From contig JAHHHO010000005.1 of NCBI GenBank assembly GCA_019359315.1, forward strand, positions 62,001-126,000: DNA of 64,000 bases, read 5' to 3'. The notes under the pieces are model-generated. The model searched no databases. It was not told where the DNA came from and worked only from the letters and a program-made list of their open reading frames with translations. Shown in pieces: positions 38,428 to 46,045 of this stretch. Position numbers and translations under genes: made by a program. The stretch's first letter is position 1, and every line of letters starts with the position of its first letter. The stretch is from Myxacorys californica WJT36-NPBG1 (GTDB lineage Bacteria > Cyanobacteriota > Cyanobacteriia > Leptolyngbyales > Leptolyngbyaceae).

Positions 38428-39717
38428 ATGCAATTTGATCCGAGTCCACACTCCCCTAGCTCAACTACCTCAATGGAACCAGAACTTATCCTGACTGGTT
38501 CAAACTCTCGCTCCACTGAGTACGTACCCTCTGATGCTGTCGGTAAGCTAAATGGTTCTGGCTACGAACAGCGAGGACGGTTCCCGTATGATTCAGCGCG
38601 ATCGTCAGAGCAAGAACAAAAAGTCGAAGTGTTTCGGAAACTGTTAGAAAAGCATCGCGGTGAGCGTCAGCTAGTCATTCTACAGGATTTTCCTGATCCG
38701 GATGCCTTGTCTTCAGCTTGGGCCTATAAGCTGATTGCTCAGAAATACGATGTCAATTGCGAAATTGTCTATGCTGGAATGCTGAGCCACCAAGAAAATA
38801 TTGCGCTGGTGAAGTTGACTGGCATTCCGTTACAGCGCTGGACGCCTCAGATTGCTAAAACGAAAGATCTTTCAAACTACAAAGGCTGCGTCTTCATCGA
38901 CAATCAGGGCACGACGAGCCAGCTTTTCTCGGTCGTTCAGCAGGCGCATGTGCCGATTACGGTGGTGATTGATCATCACAGTATGCAGGATGATCTGAAT
39001 GCTGAGTTTATCGATATTCGGACAAACACTCGTGCTACAGCAACGATCCTGACGCAGTATCTGCAATCTGGGATGCTGAGGCTAGATAGCAATATTAGCG
39101 AGCATGTGAAATGCGCGACAGCGCTGATGCACGGGCTGCGATCGGATACGAATCGGCTGATGCAGGCTCAAGAAGAAGATTTTCTAGCCGCCGCCTATCT
39201 CAGCCGCTTCTATGATGGGCAGTTGCTCAACACGGTGCTGCAATCGTCCCGATCGCGGCAGGTGATGGATGTCATTGAGCGATCGCTGAAAAATCGCATT
39301 GTGCAAAACAACTTCTCGATCGCGGGCGTTGGCTATTTGCGCTACGACGACCGAGACGCGATTCCGCAAGCCGCAGATTTTCTAGTGACTGAAGACAACG
39401 TGCACACTGCTGTTGTATATGGCATTGTTCACGATGACGACGATGAATTAGAACTCGTGGTTGGCTCGTTGCGAACGAATAAAATTACGCTCGACCCCGA
39501 TGAGTTTATCAAAGAGGCATTTGGGCAAGACTCTCAGGGACGCTTCTTTGGCGGCGGGCGATCGCAGGCAGGCGGATTTGAAATTCCGATGGGATTTCTC
39601 TCTGGCTTCTCCGAAAGTAGCGAGTACGCCAAAATGAAGTGGTCTGTCTTTGATACCCAAATTAAGCAAAAACTTTTGCGTTTGGTGAATCCAGAACAAA
39701 ATTATCCGCAGCAATAG
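38428..39717 (+). CDS. DHH-family phosphoesterase (NrnA-like)
   Basis: The product is about 429 residues. After a poorly conserved N-terminus it has DFPDPDALSSAWAY (motif I/II), a FIDNQGTTS segment and VIDHHSMQDD (the DHH motif). The C-terminal DHHA1-like end reads GRFFGGGRSQAGGFEIPMGFLSG. Related enzymes degrade short oligoribonucleotides, pAp or cyclic dinucleotides with manganese. The start is unsettled. ATG 38428 and ATG 38473 both precede variable sequence; a TTG at 38308 would add 40 residues of low support. The gene stands alone. Confidence 0.85.
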   Translation: MQFDPSPHSPSSTTSMEPELILTGSNSRSTEYVPSDAVGKLNGSGYEQRGRFPYDSARSSEQEQKVEVFRKLLEKHRGERQLVILQDFPDPDALSSAWAYKLIAQKYDVNCEIVYAGMLSHQENIALVKLTGIPLQRWTPQIAKTKDLSNYKGCVFIDNQGTTSQLFSVVQQAHVPITVVIDHHSMQDDLNAEFIDIRTNTRATATILTQYLQSGMLRLDSNISEHVKCATALMHGLRSDTNRLMQAQEEDFLAAAYLSRFYDGQLLNTVLQSSRSRQVMDVIERSLKNRIVQNNFSIAGVGYLRYDDRDAIPQAADFLVTEDNVHTAVVYGIVHDDDDELELVVGSLRTNKITLDPDEFIKEAFGQDSQGRFFGGGRSQAGGFEIPMGFLSGFSESSEYAKMKWSVFDTQIKQKLLRLVNPEQNYPQQ

Positions 39718-39860
39718 CGCGTTGAGTAGGGATCAAAAGACAAGGTTCAACTGGGGAACTGAGAGGAGGTTCTCGTGTTGAAGATTTGAGCATTGAGGGT
39801 GGTTGAAGTTCGTAAGATAGGCGCTATAGTCGGAGTCAATCACCCAATGCTCTCTTGATC

Positions 39861-40361
39861 ATGGATCTCTATCTCATTCGCCACGGCTTAGCTGGGCAAC
39901 ACGGCGACTATGCTAACGATGCAGAGCGTCCCCTCACGGATGAAGGCAAGCGCAAGACTCGGCAGGTGGCGAAGCAGTTGCACCAGTTGGGGTTGAAGTT
40001 TGACTTGATTTTGACTAGCCCTCTGATGCGAGCTAAACAGACGGCTGAGATTCTTCAAGCCGAGGGACTGAGCAAGCACCTAGAGATCGCAGATTGTTTA
40101 GCGCCTGGAGGCGAGCTTCAGCAGTGGTTAGACTGGTTGGCAACGTGGAGAGCGCCTAACAAAGTTCTAGCGTTAGTGGGGCACGAGCCAAATTTGAGTA
40201 ATTGGGCAGAAATTTTGGTGTGGGGCAATGCTCATGGAAGCTTAGTGCTTAAAAAAGCAGGCGCGATCGCGGTTACGATTCCAGATTCGGGAACCCCGAT
40301 CGCGACGAGCCGGCTTTTTTGGTTAACACCGCCTCGCTTCTTAGGCAGTCATAAGCTGTAA
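39861..40361 (+). CDS. sixA: phosphohistidine phosphatase SixA
   Basis: This 166-residue histidine phosphatase removes phosphate from phosphohistidine, for example on histidine phosphotransfer domains. The catalytic LIRHG is at residues 5-9, LTSPLMRAKQTAEIL is conserved, and the second His is in LVGHEPNLSNW. ATG 39861 gives the canonical MDLYLIRHG start; an in-frame TTG two codons earlier is less likely. It lies upstream of the tandem MarR gene on the same strand, with a nearly 200-base spacer. Confidence 0.93.
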   Translation: MDLYLIRHGLAGQHGDYANDAERPLTDEGKRKTRQVAKQLHQLGLKFDLILTSPLMRAKQTAEILQAEGLSKHLEIADCLAPGGELQQWLDWLATWRAPNKVLALVGHEPNLSNWAEILVWGNAHGSLVLKKAGAIAVTIPDSGTPIATSRLFWLTPPRFLGSHKL

Positions 40362-40382
40362 GCATTAATAAAACATTAATAT

Positions 40383-40429
40383 GCAGAATTTAGTGGCTCA
40401 GTTTAATAGAATTCCGTGCTAAATTCTGC
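40383..40429. repeat. 11-bp inverted repeat upstream of the tandem MarR gene
   Basis: GCAGAATTTAG (40383-40393) and CTAAATTCTGC (40419-40429) form perfect arms separated by 25 bases. A second, weaker pair, CAGGCTC (40462-40468) and GAGCCTG (40503-40509), lies between it and the ATG at 40558. Either could be operators for the MarR product; the first could instead be a hairpin after sixA. Confidence 0.5.
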
Positions 40430-40557
40430 TAAACCCTAATATCCTATTGCTGTAAGCAAGTCAGGCTCCTGTTTGTCTCACCACTATCCGCCCTGTCACA
40501 TTGAGCCTGCGTTGATCCAAGATATTCTATAAAGTAAGTGCCCTCGATAATGTCGTA

Positions 40558-41493
40558 ATGGTTCCTTCCCACACTGAACTTCAGGTTTCTAAAGATTCGC
40601 TTCGTGTGCTTGCACCGCATGGGATTGGCTATCGGCTGAAATTGCTTTCCCAACTGCTGGGTCGGCGATTTCAAGAGAAGCTTGATCCCTTTGGGCTGAC
40701 GCCGTTTCATTGGGTGGTATTGTGCTGCTTGTGGCAAGAAGATGGGCTAGCAACGTCAAGCATTGGCGATCGGTTGCAGCAGGTGGGTGGAACCTTGACT
40801 GGAGTGCTCGATCGCATGGCAGAACGCGATCTGATTCGGCGAGAGCGCGATGCTCAAGACCGTCGAGTGTGGCGAATTTGGCTCACCAGTGCGGGACGGC
40901 GATTAGAAGACTTGTTGCCACCCCTTGGTGTTGAGATTCGAGAGACGGCGTTAAAAGGACTCTCTTACGCTGAGCGAGAACAGTTCTCCAACATCATCGA
41001 TCGCATTATTGTCAACCTTCAACCCAATCCATCTGATCCGCCTACTACATCCTCGCCGCTTGGCTGGCAGTCGATTCTTGCGCCTTATAACATGGGCTAC
41101 CGCATTAAACTGCTGGCTCAGTTGGGGATGAGAAAGTTTCAAGAACTGCTCGATCCCTTCGGGCTGACGCCGTTTCATTGGGTAGTGTTGTGCTGTTTGT
41201 GGCAAGAAGACGGGCTGGCAACCTCAAGCATTGGAGAAAAACTACAGCAGGTGGGCGGAACCTTGACCGGAGTGCTCGATCGCATGGCAGAACGCGATCT
41301 AATTCGGCGGGAACGCGATGCCGAAGATCGTCGAATCTGGCGAATTTGGCTCACCGATGAAGGCAGAGCGCTGATAGATGACTTGCCGCTGCTCGCACTG
41401 AGCATTCAAAACTGTATGGTGCAAGAAATTTCGGCAGAAGACCAAGCGAAGTTATCGGGTTGGGTAAATCAGGCGATCGCAAACCTAAGTTGA
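40558..41493 (+). CDS. tandem-duplicated MarR transcriptional regulator (two MarR domains in one chain)
   Basis: The 311-residue product consists of two complete MarR winged-helix domains. The halves are offset by 468 bases (156 codons). The core from LDPFGLTPFHWVV to WRIWLT is 69 residues long and differs at only four positions; the flanking dimerisation helices differ more. Each half has the winged-helix region GGTLTGVLDRMAERDL and the wing RRERDA.DRR. Both keep a CysCys pair (VLCCLW). Normal MarR proteins are about 150 residues and dimerise, so this may fold as a single-chain pseudo-dimer. Linker QPNPSDPPTTSSPLG joins them. Its 3' end overlaps eda by 9 bases, tail to tail. Confidence 0.93.
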   Translation: MVPSHTELQVSKDSLRVLAPHGIGYRLKLLSQLLGRRFQEKLDPFGLTPFHWVVLCCLWQEDGLATSSIGDRLQQVGGTLTGVLDRMAERDLIRRERDAQDRRVWRIWLTSAGRRLEDLLPPLGVEIRETALKGLSYAEREQFSNIIDRIIVNLQPNPSDPPTTSSPLGWQSILAPYNMGYRIKLLAQLGMRKFQELLDPFGLTPFHWVVLCCLWQEDGLATSSIGEKLQQVGGTLTGVLDRMAERDLIRRERDAEDRRIWRIWLTDEGRALIDDLPLLALSIQNCMVQEISAEDQAKLSGWVNQAIANLS

Positions 41494-42180
41494 GGCGACA
41501 GCAGAGGCAGTTGTCGAAGTTTCTTCTAGCGTTTGAATCAGAGTGCGGGCTTGATGTTGAATGAGTGACCAATCGCAAATTGCAGTTCCTCTAGAGTTGC
41601 GCTGATTGCTCATGGCTCCTTTCGGAAATAATCCGCTTGACAGTCCAACCGCGATCGCGCCTGCTTCGATCAAAGCTTTGGCATTGGTCGGCGTCACTCC
41701 TCCGGTTGGAATGAGCGGAACATCTCCAAGCGGTTGTTGCAGGACCCGAATATAGTCTGCACCGCCCACGGCTTGTACGGGAAAAACCTTAACGCTACTT
41801 GCTCCTGCTTGCCAAGCCGTAATGATTTCAGTCGGCGTCAGCGCACCTGGAATCATTGGAATTTCTTTAGCAACAGCAAGCCCAATCAAGTCGAGATTGG
41901 TATGGGGAGAAAAGGCAAATTCTGCACCCGCCGCGATCGCGTCTTTTAGCTGAGCCGTGGTTAGAATTGTGCCTGTTCCGATCGTACAAGTGGGTAGCTC
42001 AATTCGCAGTTGAGAAATTAGATCTGCCGCGCGATCGCTATCCCAAGTAATTTCAATTAGTTTCATTCCCCCTGCTGCAACTGCTGTTGCCATCTGTTGC
42101 CCCAAACAAAATTGGGGAGCGCGAATCACTGCGATCGCACGATGTTGTTGAGCTAATTTCAACCAAGTTTGGGAGTCCAT
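41485..42180 (-). CDS. eda: KDPG/KHG aldolase
   Basis: This aldolase cleaves 2-keto-3-deoxy-6-phosphogluconate to pyruvate and glyceraldehyde 3-phosphate in the Entner-Doudoroff pathway, which is present in cyanobacteria. The TIM barrel shows the catalytic Glu43 in LIEITW, PGALTPTEI, and Schiff-base Lys131 in ASSVKVFPV. PTGGVTPTNA binds phosphate. ATG 42180 gives 231 residues; a TTG five codons upstream is less likely. Tail-to-tail overlap with the MarR gene could let transcription interfere between them. Confidence 0.92.
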   Translation of the reverse strand: MDSQTWLKLAQQHRAIAVIRAPQFCLGQQMATAVAAGGMKLIEITWDSDRAADLISQLRIELPTCTIGTGTILTTAQLKDAIAAGAEFAFSPHTNLDLIGLAVAKEIPMIPGALTPTEIITAWQAGASSVKVFPVQAVGGADYIRVLQQPLGDVPLIPTGGVTPTNAKALIEAGAIAVGLSSGLFPKGAMSNQRNSRGTAICDWSLIQHQARTLIQTLEETSTTASAVAST

Positions 42181-42382
42181 TTGGTTAACGTTCAATTAAG
42201 AGAAACTGAGTTGAACTTAATATCTCTTTACTCAAAACCTTTGCTTTTTTGCTAAAAGAACAAAACACAATTACAACTCATTCATAAGAAGTAGAGACAG
42301 GTTAGGTCGTTAGAAAGAGGGAGCCTTCTAATTGAATTTATACACTTAGGCTGTAGTGACGAAACTTTAGGAGATAACACAT

Positions 42383-43423
42383 ATGGCTTTACATAAGATT
42401 AAAGACTTTGATCCTGATTATCGTAATCATTTTGATGGTGACGATGTAAAAGATCTAGATTTATATGCTGGTGATGAAAAAATTGGTTCCGTAAACGATG
42501 TCTTAGTAGATGAAAACGGCCAATTCCGCTATTTAATTATCAATACTGGTGCATGGATATTTGGTAAAAAAGTAATGCTGCCGATCGGCCGTGCGAGAAT
42601 TGATTATAGCGCTCGTCGCGTTTATGCCGATGGCTTGACTAGGCAGCAAGTAGAGGCTCTACCAGAATTCACGGATGATTTGAAGATCGATTACGATCAC
42701 GAAGAGCAGGTTCGCGGCGTGTATCGCTCTTCTGGTACGACCGGCACGACTGGCATGACCGGAATGACTGGTATGACTGGAGCAGCTGGCACGACCGAAG
42801 CTTCTTTGGATGCTTCCGCTCCTCTAAATTCCCCGACTCCGGTTGAAGGAATGCCCTATACCGGTTCCTCGATGGGTGCTACGACAGGTGCTTTCGCCGC
42901 AGATACTAACTCAGGTGCTTTCGCCGCAGATACTAACCTTGGTCGTGACTATGATCGCGATACCTATAACTACGACGAACACGATAGAGACTTATTCGAC
43001 TTAGGTCGTCAGGACGACCGCATTCGGTTGTATCAAGAGCGCTTGATTGCTAGCAAGACTCGTCAGAAGACCGGCGAAGTTACTGTAGGCAAGCATGTTG
43101 AAACTGAGACGGCTCGCGTTGATGTGCCCGTTGAGAAAGAGCGTGTTGTGATTGAGCGGGTTAACGCGACCGATACAACTGCTGTTACTCCAGGTGAAGC
43201 TACGTTCACCGGAGGCGAAGTCGCTCGCGTAGAAGTCTACGAAGAGACGCCTGATATCCATAAGGAAGCGTTCGTTCGGGAAGAAGTGCGCGTGAAGAAG
43301 GTTGTGGATCAAGACACTGTGACTGCCGAAGACGAAGTCCGTCGCGAAGAACTGGACATCGATACTCAAGGTCGTCCGATCATCGACAACGATCGTACCA
43401 ACGTCGATCGCGCTAGTCGGTAG
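42383..43423 (+). CDS. PRC-barrel and DUF2382 domain protein
   Basis: The 346-residue protein has an N-terminal PRC-barrel (MALHKIKDFDPDYRNHF to about residue 110), a repetitive linker and a C-terminal DUF2382 (YsnF/AvaK) domain starting IRLYQERLIASKTRQKTGEV. The linker has short Thr-Gly-Met/Thr repeats and a 27-base direct duplication encoding GAFAADTN twice. Such proteins are abundant soluble stress or akinete-associated proteins; the biochemical role is unknown. AGGAG lies 9 bases before the ATG. A second DUF2382 gene follows after a terminator. Confidence 0.88.
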   Translation: MALHKIKDFDPDYRNHFDGDDVKDLDLYAGDEKIGSVNDVLVDENGQFRYLIINTGAWIFGKKVMLPIGRARIDYSARRVYADGLTRQQVEALPEFTDDLKIDYDHEEQVRGVYRSSGTTGTTGMTGMTGMTGAAGTTEASLDASAPLNSPTPVEGMPYTGSSMGATTGAFAADTNSGAFAADTNLGRDYDRDTYNYDEHDRDLFDLGRQDDRIRLYQERLIASKTRQKTGEVTVGKHVETETARVDVPVEKERVVIERVNATDTTAVTPGEATFTGGEVARVEVYEETPDIHKEAFVREEVRVKKVVDQDTVTAEDEVRREELDIDTQGRPIIDNDRTNVDRASR

Positions 43424-43475
43424 AACTGAAAGCTTTGCTTTTAGGCTGCACTTAATTAGTAATTAGGTAAAAGTG

Positions 43476-43508
43476 GGCAGAGCTATTTCAAGTAGCTCTG
43501 CCTCTTTT
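43476..43508 (+). terminator. intrinsic terminator after the PRC-barrel gene
   Basis: GGCAGAGCTA (43476-43485) pairs with TAGCTCTGCC (43493-43502), with a 7-base loop and TCTTTT following. It shows that the next DUF2382 gene has its own promoter or depends on read-through. Confidence 0.85.
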
Positions 43509-43538
43509 GAAAGAGAAGAAGTGATTTACTACAGGAAA

Positions 43539-44531
43539 ATGGCTGGCAAAATGTATACGGAATCGTCACAATATTCCGATAGCAATCCGCTTGAAGATCG
43601 GCTGGATAATCTTAGACAAAAGTTAATTGGATTTGAAGTAGTTAATCAACAAAATGAACTTGTTGGAATTGTTGAGAATCTGATTATTGATGCAACGCAA
43701 CATCTAAATTTTGTTTTGACCCGTTCTCTGTCTGATCCTCTACAAAAAAGCTTTTTATTAGAAAGTAGATTGGTCGATCGTGTAAATCCAAAATCTCGCG
43801 CACTATTAGTTAGTTTAAGTCCTGCTGGTCTTGCAAATTTGCCTGTATATCCTATGCAATCCGACGCCTCAAAAAGGGATCTAATCCAGTCAGACAATCG
43901 CCTTAGTTCTCGTCATTCGCCAGCAGACCCGCAAGCGATTAGCGCAGAGCGCAACTCCGCAGGAACCGCTTCTCCCATGACGCAGAGCGCAACGGGCGCA
44001 ATTCCGCAGGAACTGCTTCCTCCTAAGGTGATTGAACAAGATGTGGTTGAACAAGGTGTGGTTGAACAGCAAGATGTCCTTAGACAGAACGTTGTTCAGG
44101 AAGAAACCATTCGCCTGTTAGAAGAACGGCTTAAGGTTAATTACCAGAAACAGAAGGTTGGCGAAGTCATTGTCCGTAAGGAAATCGAGACTCGCATGAT
44201 TCAAGTTCCGGTGCGTCGCGAGAAATTGATTGTTGAGCAGGTTGGCGATTCCCCTCGGAGGCTCGCGGAGATTGACTTAGGACAGGGCGAGATTGAGGGC
44301 TTAGAACTCCTTGGCTCAGAAGCGACTTCAGAACGTACCATTGCTTCTGGTTCTACGGCGCAGGGTTCTATCGTGAAAGGCGAAGTTTCGTCTCCTCGAA
44401 CTGCGGCTTGGTTGTTGGATGCGATCGCGCGTCAATCTAATCACGGTTGCAAGCGGATTCGTATTGAAATTGAGCTAGACAATCCGAGTCATCAGGAAAC
44501 TTATCAAAGCTGGTTAGATCGTTGTCGCTAA
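43539..44531 (+). CDS. PRC-barrel-like and DUF2382 protein, divergent paralogue
   Basis: The product is about 330 residues. The N-terminal part (LIGFEVVNQQNELVGIVENLIIDA) is a PRC-barrel-like domain. A variable linker follows, then a DUF2382 domain (IRLLEERLKVNYQKQKVGEVIVRKEIETRMIQVPVRREKLIVEQV). The C-terminal region (AWLLDAIARQSNHGCKRIRIEIELDN) is extra. It resembles the upstream gene in domain order but not closely in sequence. ATG 43539 is my choice; GTG 43521 and ATG 43551 are alternatives, and a GTG at 43473 lies in the upstream terminator. The linker contains two copies of the dispersed-repeat core (43941, 43981). Confidence 0.8.
   Translation: MAGKMYTESSQYSDSNPLEDRLDNLRQKLIGFEVVNQQNELVGIVENLIIDATQHLNFVLTRSLSDPLQKSFLLESRLVDRVNPKSRALLVSLSPAGLANLPVYPMQSDASKRDLIQSDNRLSSRHSPADPQAISAERNSAGTASPMTQSATGAIPQELLPPKVIEQDVVEQGVVEQQDVLRQNVVQEETIRLLEERLKVNYQKQKVGEVIVRKEIETRMIQVPVRREKLIVEQVGDSPRRLAEIDLGQGEIEGLELLGSEATSERTIASGSTAQGSIVKGEVSSPRTAAWLLDAIARQSNHGCKRIRIEIELDNPSHQETYQSWLDRCR
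43941..44020 (+). repeat. two copies of a dispersed repeat core inside the DUF2382 linker
   Basis: CGCAGAGCGCAAC occurs at 43943-43955 and again at 43981-43993, each followed within 15 bases by TTCCGCAGGAAC or CTCCGCAGGAAC. Both are in frame (AERNSAG and TQSATGA). The same core appears at 15053 and in the 49019 element. Confidence 0.6.
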
Positions 44532-44582
44532 CTTCTCTAGCGATCGCAGCGATATGACCGTGATGAGTTTGTGTCAACAGTG

Positions 44583-44669
44583 ATGACTGAGATTCAGATT
44601 TCGGTGGAAGATGATGGCGCGATCGTAGAGAAAACGCAAACGGATAGCGATCGAGTCCAAAAGAAATGA
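44583..44669 (+). CDS. possible 28-aa ORF before the 21-bp repeat block
   Basis: MTEIQISVEDDGAIVEKTQ is followed by a charged tail. The stop TGA overlaps the ATG of the repeat-encoded frame (ATGA at 44666-44669), a coupling arrangement. There is no convincing ribosome-binding site before either start, and no family is recognised. It could equally be a remnant of the end of the upstream gene. Confidence 0.25.
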   Translation: MTEIQISVEDDGAIVEKTQTDSDRVQKK

Positions 44670-44686
44670 TCCGCGAATGTTACAAC

Positions 44687-44875
44687 GTTCGTAACCAAAG
44701 TCGTAATGTTCGCAACGAAAGTCGTAACGTTCGTTACGAAGGTCGTAACATTCGTGACCAAGGTCGTAATGTTCGTGACCAAAGTCGTAACATTCGTGAC
44801 CAAGGTCGTAATTTTTGTAACGAACGCTACGATAATCGTGACCAAACCTATCGCAATCGTGACCAAACCTGCAAA
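44687..44875 (+). repeat. 21-bp minisatellite, nine units
   Basis: Nine consecutive 21-base units start at 44687, 44708, 44729, 44750, 44771, 44792, 44813, 44834 and 44855. The first six are close (pattern NTTCGTNACCAANGTCGTAA), the last three diverged. The period is seven codons, so one plus frame reads a heptad such as NVRNQSR/NIRDQGR and another reads TFVTKVV. The minus strand is also open in this block. It lies between the second DUF2382 gene and ribF. Confidence 0.9.
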
Positions 44876-44999
44876 CCTTATCAACCTGCTCAAGCGACCT
44901 GCAAAATCTTCCTCGCAAAATATACCTTTAAAGTCTTTGTCTCGTTTCTTTCCGTATCTTTCTAGATTTTCCGAATCGAGATGTGTCAAAATGTGAAGT

Positions 45000-45950
45000 G
45001 TGTGGATCACTTCTTCCCCCTCTACAGCCCTAACACCAACTGCTGTTGCCCTAGGAAACTTCGATGGCATTCATCTAGGGCATCGTCAGGTCATTTCGCC
45101 TGTTCTTGGCACTGGCACTGGCAACCGCCCCACCGTCGTCACCTTTTCTCCCCATCCCACTGAATTCTTTACCGGGAAACCGCGATCACTGCTGACACCC
45201 CTCGACGAAAAAGCCGCTTGCCTCGAAGCAATGGGAGCTGAGCAACTCGTGATGTTGCCCTTTACCCAAGAACTGGCAGCCCTGACCCCGCAGCAGTTTG
45301 TCGAAGAGATCTTAGTGCAACACATGCAGGCGCAGCACGTCAGCGTCGGCGTAGACTTTCGGTTTGGCTGCAAGCGACTCGGCACAGCAGAAGATCTGAG
45401 CGCGATCGCGGCCACCTTCGGCGTCAGCACCACGATCGTTCCTCTCCTCACCTTTCACGGCAAGCGCATCAGTAGCTCCTCCATTCGGGGAGCGCTTCTC
45501 AGTGGAGACGTGAAAACCGCGAATCGAATGTTAGGTCGCTCCTACCGTTTAGTCGGGGAAGTGGTCAAGGGACAACAGCTTGGACGCACCATCGGCTTTC
45601 CAACCGCAAACCTACAACTGCCAGCCAACAAGCTAGTTCCTCGACAAGGCGTGTACGGCGTCAGAGTTTCTGAGCCAGGAAAAGAGCCATTGCCAGGAAA
45701 AGAGCTATTGGGCGTGATGAATATTGGCAACCGTCCGACCGTAAACGGTTTGGCACAGACCATTGAAGTTCATCTACTCGATTGGACAGGAGACTTATAC
45801 GGGCACACGCTCACCGTTGAGCTAGAAGAATTCATTCGCCCTGAGCAGAAGTTTGCTTCCCTCGAAGAGTTACAAGCTCAAATTAGCGCAGATTGCGAGA
45901 TTGCAAGAACGACGTTAGCCGTTTCCTCGTACCGCGCCAATCAGATTTAG
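45000..45950 (+). CDS. ribF: bifunctional riboflavin kinase/FAD synthetase
   Basis: RibF phosphorylates riboflavin to FMN and adenylylates FMN to FAD. The N-terminal nucleotidyltransferase has VALGNFDGIHLGHRQVI, GVDFRFGCKR and a SSSSIRGALLSGDV segment near its end. The C-terminal kinase shows GRTIGFPTANLQLP and MNIGNRPTV, then EVHLLDW. The start is GTG 45000 with no good Shine-Dalgarno site; the domain begins about 15 residues later. Length is 316 residues. A downstream MoxR gene starts 96 bases later. Confidence 0.94.
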   Translation: MWITSSPSTALTPTAVALGNFDGIHLGHRQVISPVLGTGTGNRPTVVTFSPHPTEFFTGKPRSLLTPLDEKAACLEAMGAEQLVMLPFTQELAALTPQQFVEEILVQHMQAQHVSVGVDFRFGCKRLGTAEDLSAIAATFGVSTTIVPLLTFHGKRISSSSIRGALLSGDVKTANRMLGRSYRLVGEVVKGQQLGRTIGFPTANLQLPANKLVPRQGVYGVRVSEPGKEPLPGKELLGVMNIGNRPTVNGLAQTIEVHLLDWTGDLYGHTLTVELEEFIRPEQKFASLEELQAQISADCEIARTTLAVSSYRANQI

Positions 45951-46045
45951 CGAAACCTTCGCGTTCGATCAACACGCTTGAGCGCGCCAAGGGCGGGAAC
46001 CCTGAGTATGATCAACAGGATTCTTCAACCCCTAGGATTTTCGCT

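Noticed and set aside
44687-44875. CRISPR-like appearance of regular repeats
   Set aside because: Units are contiguous without spacers and there are no cas genes.
44594-45070. Long minus-strand ORF and several plus-strand ORFs across the 21-bp repeat block
   Set aside because: They exist because the repeat lacks stops in several frames; none has a supported start or family, so I report the repeat and only a low-confidence small ORF.
45893-46045. N-terminal extension of the MoxR frame overlapping ribF
   Set aside because: It runs through ribF in another frame; the ATG at 46046 has a good ribosome-binding site and begins the conserved domain.
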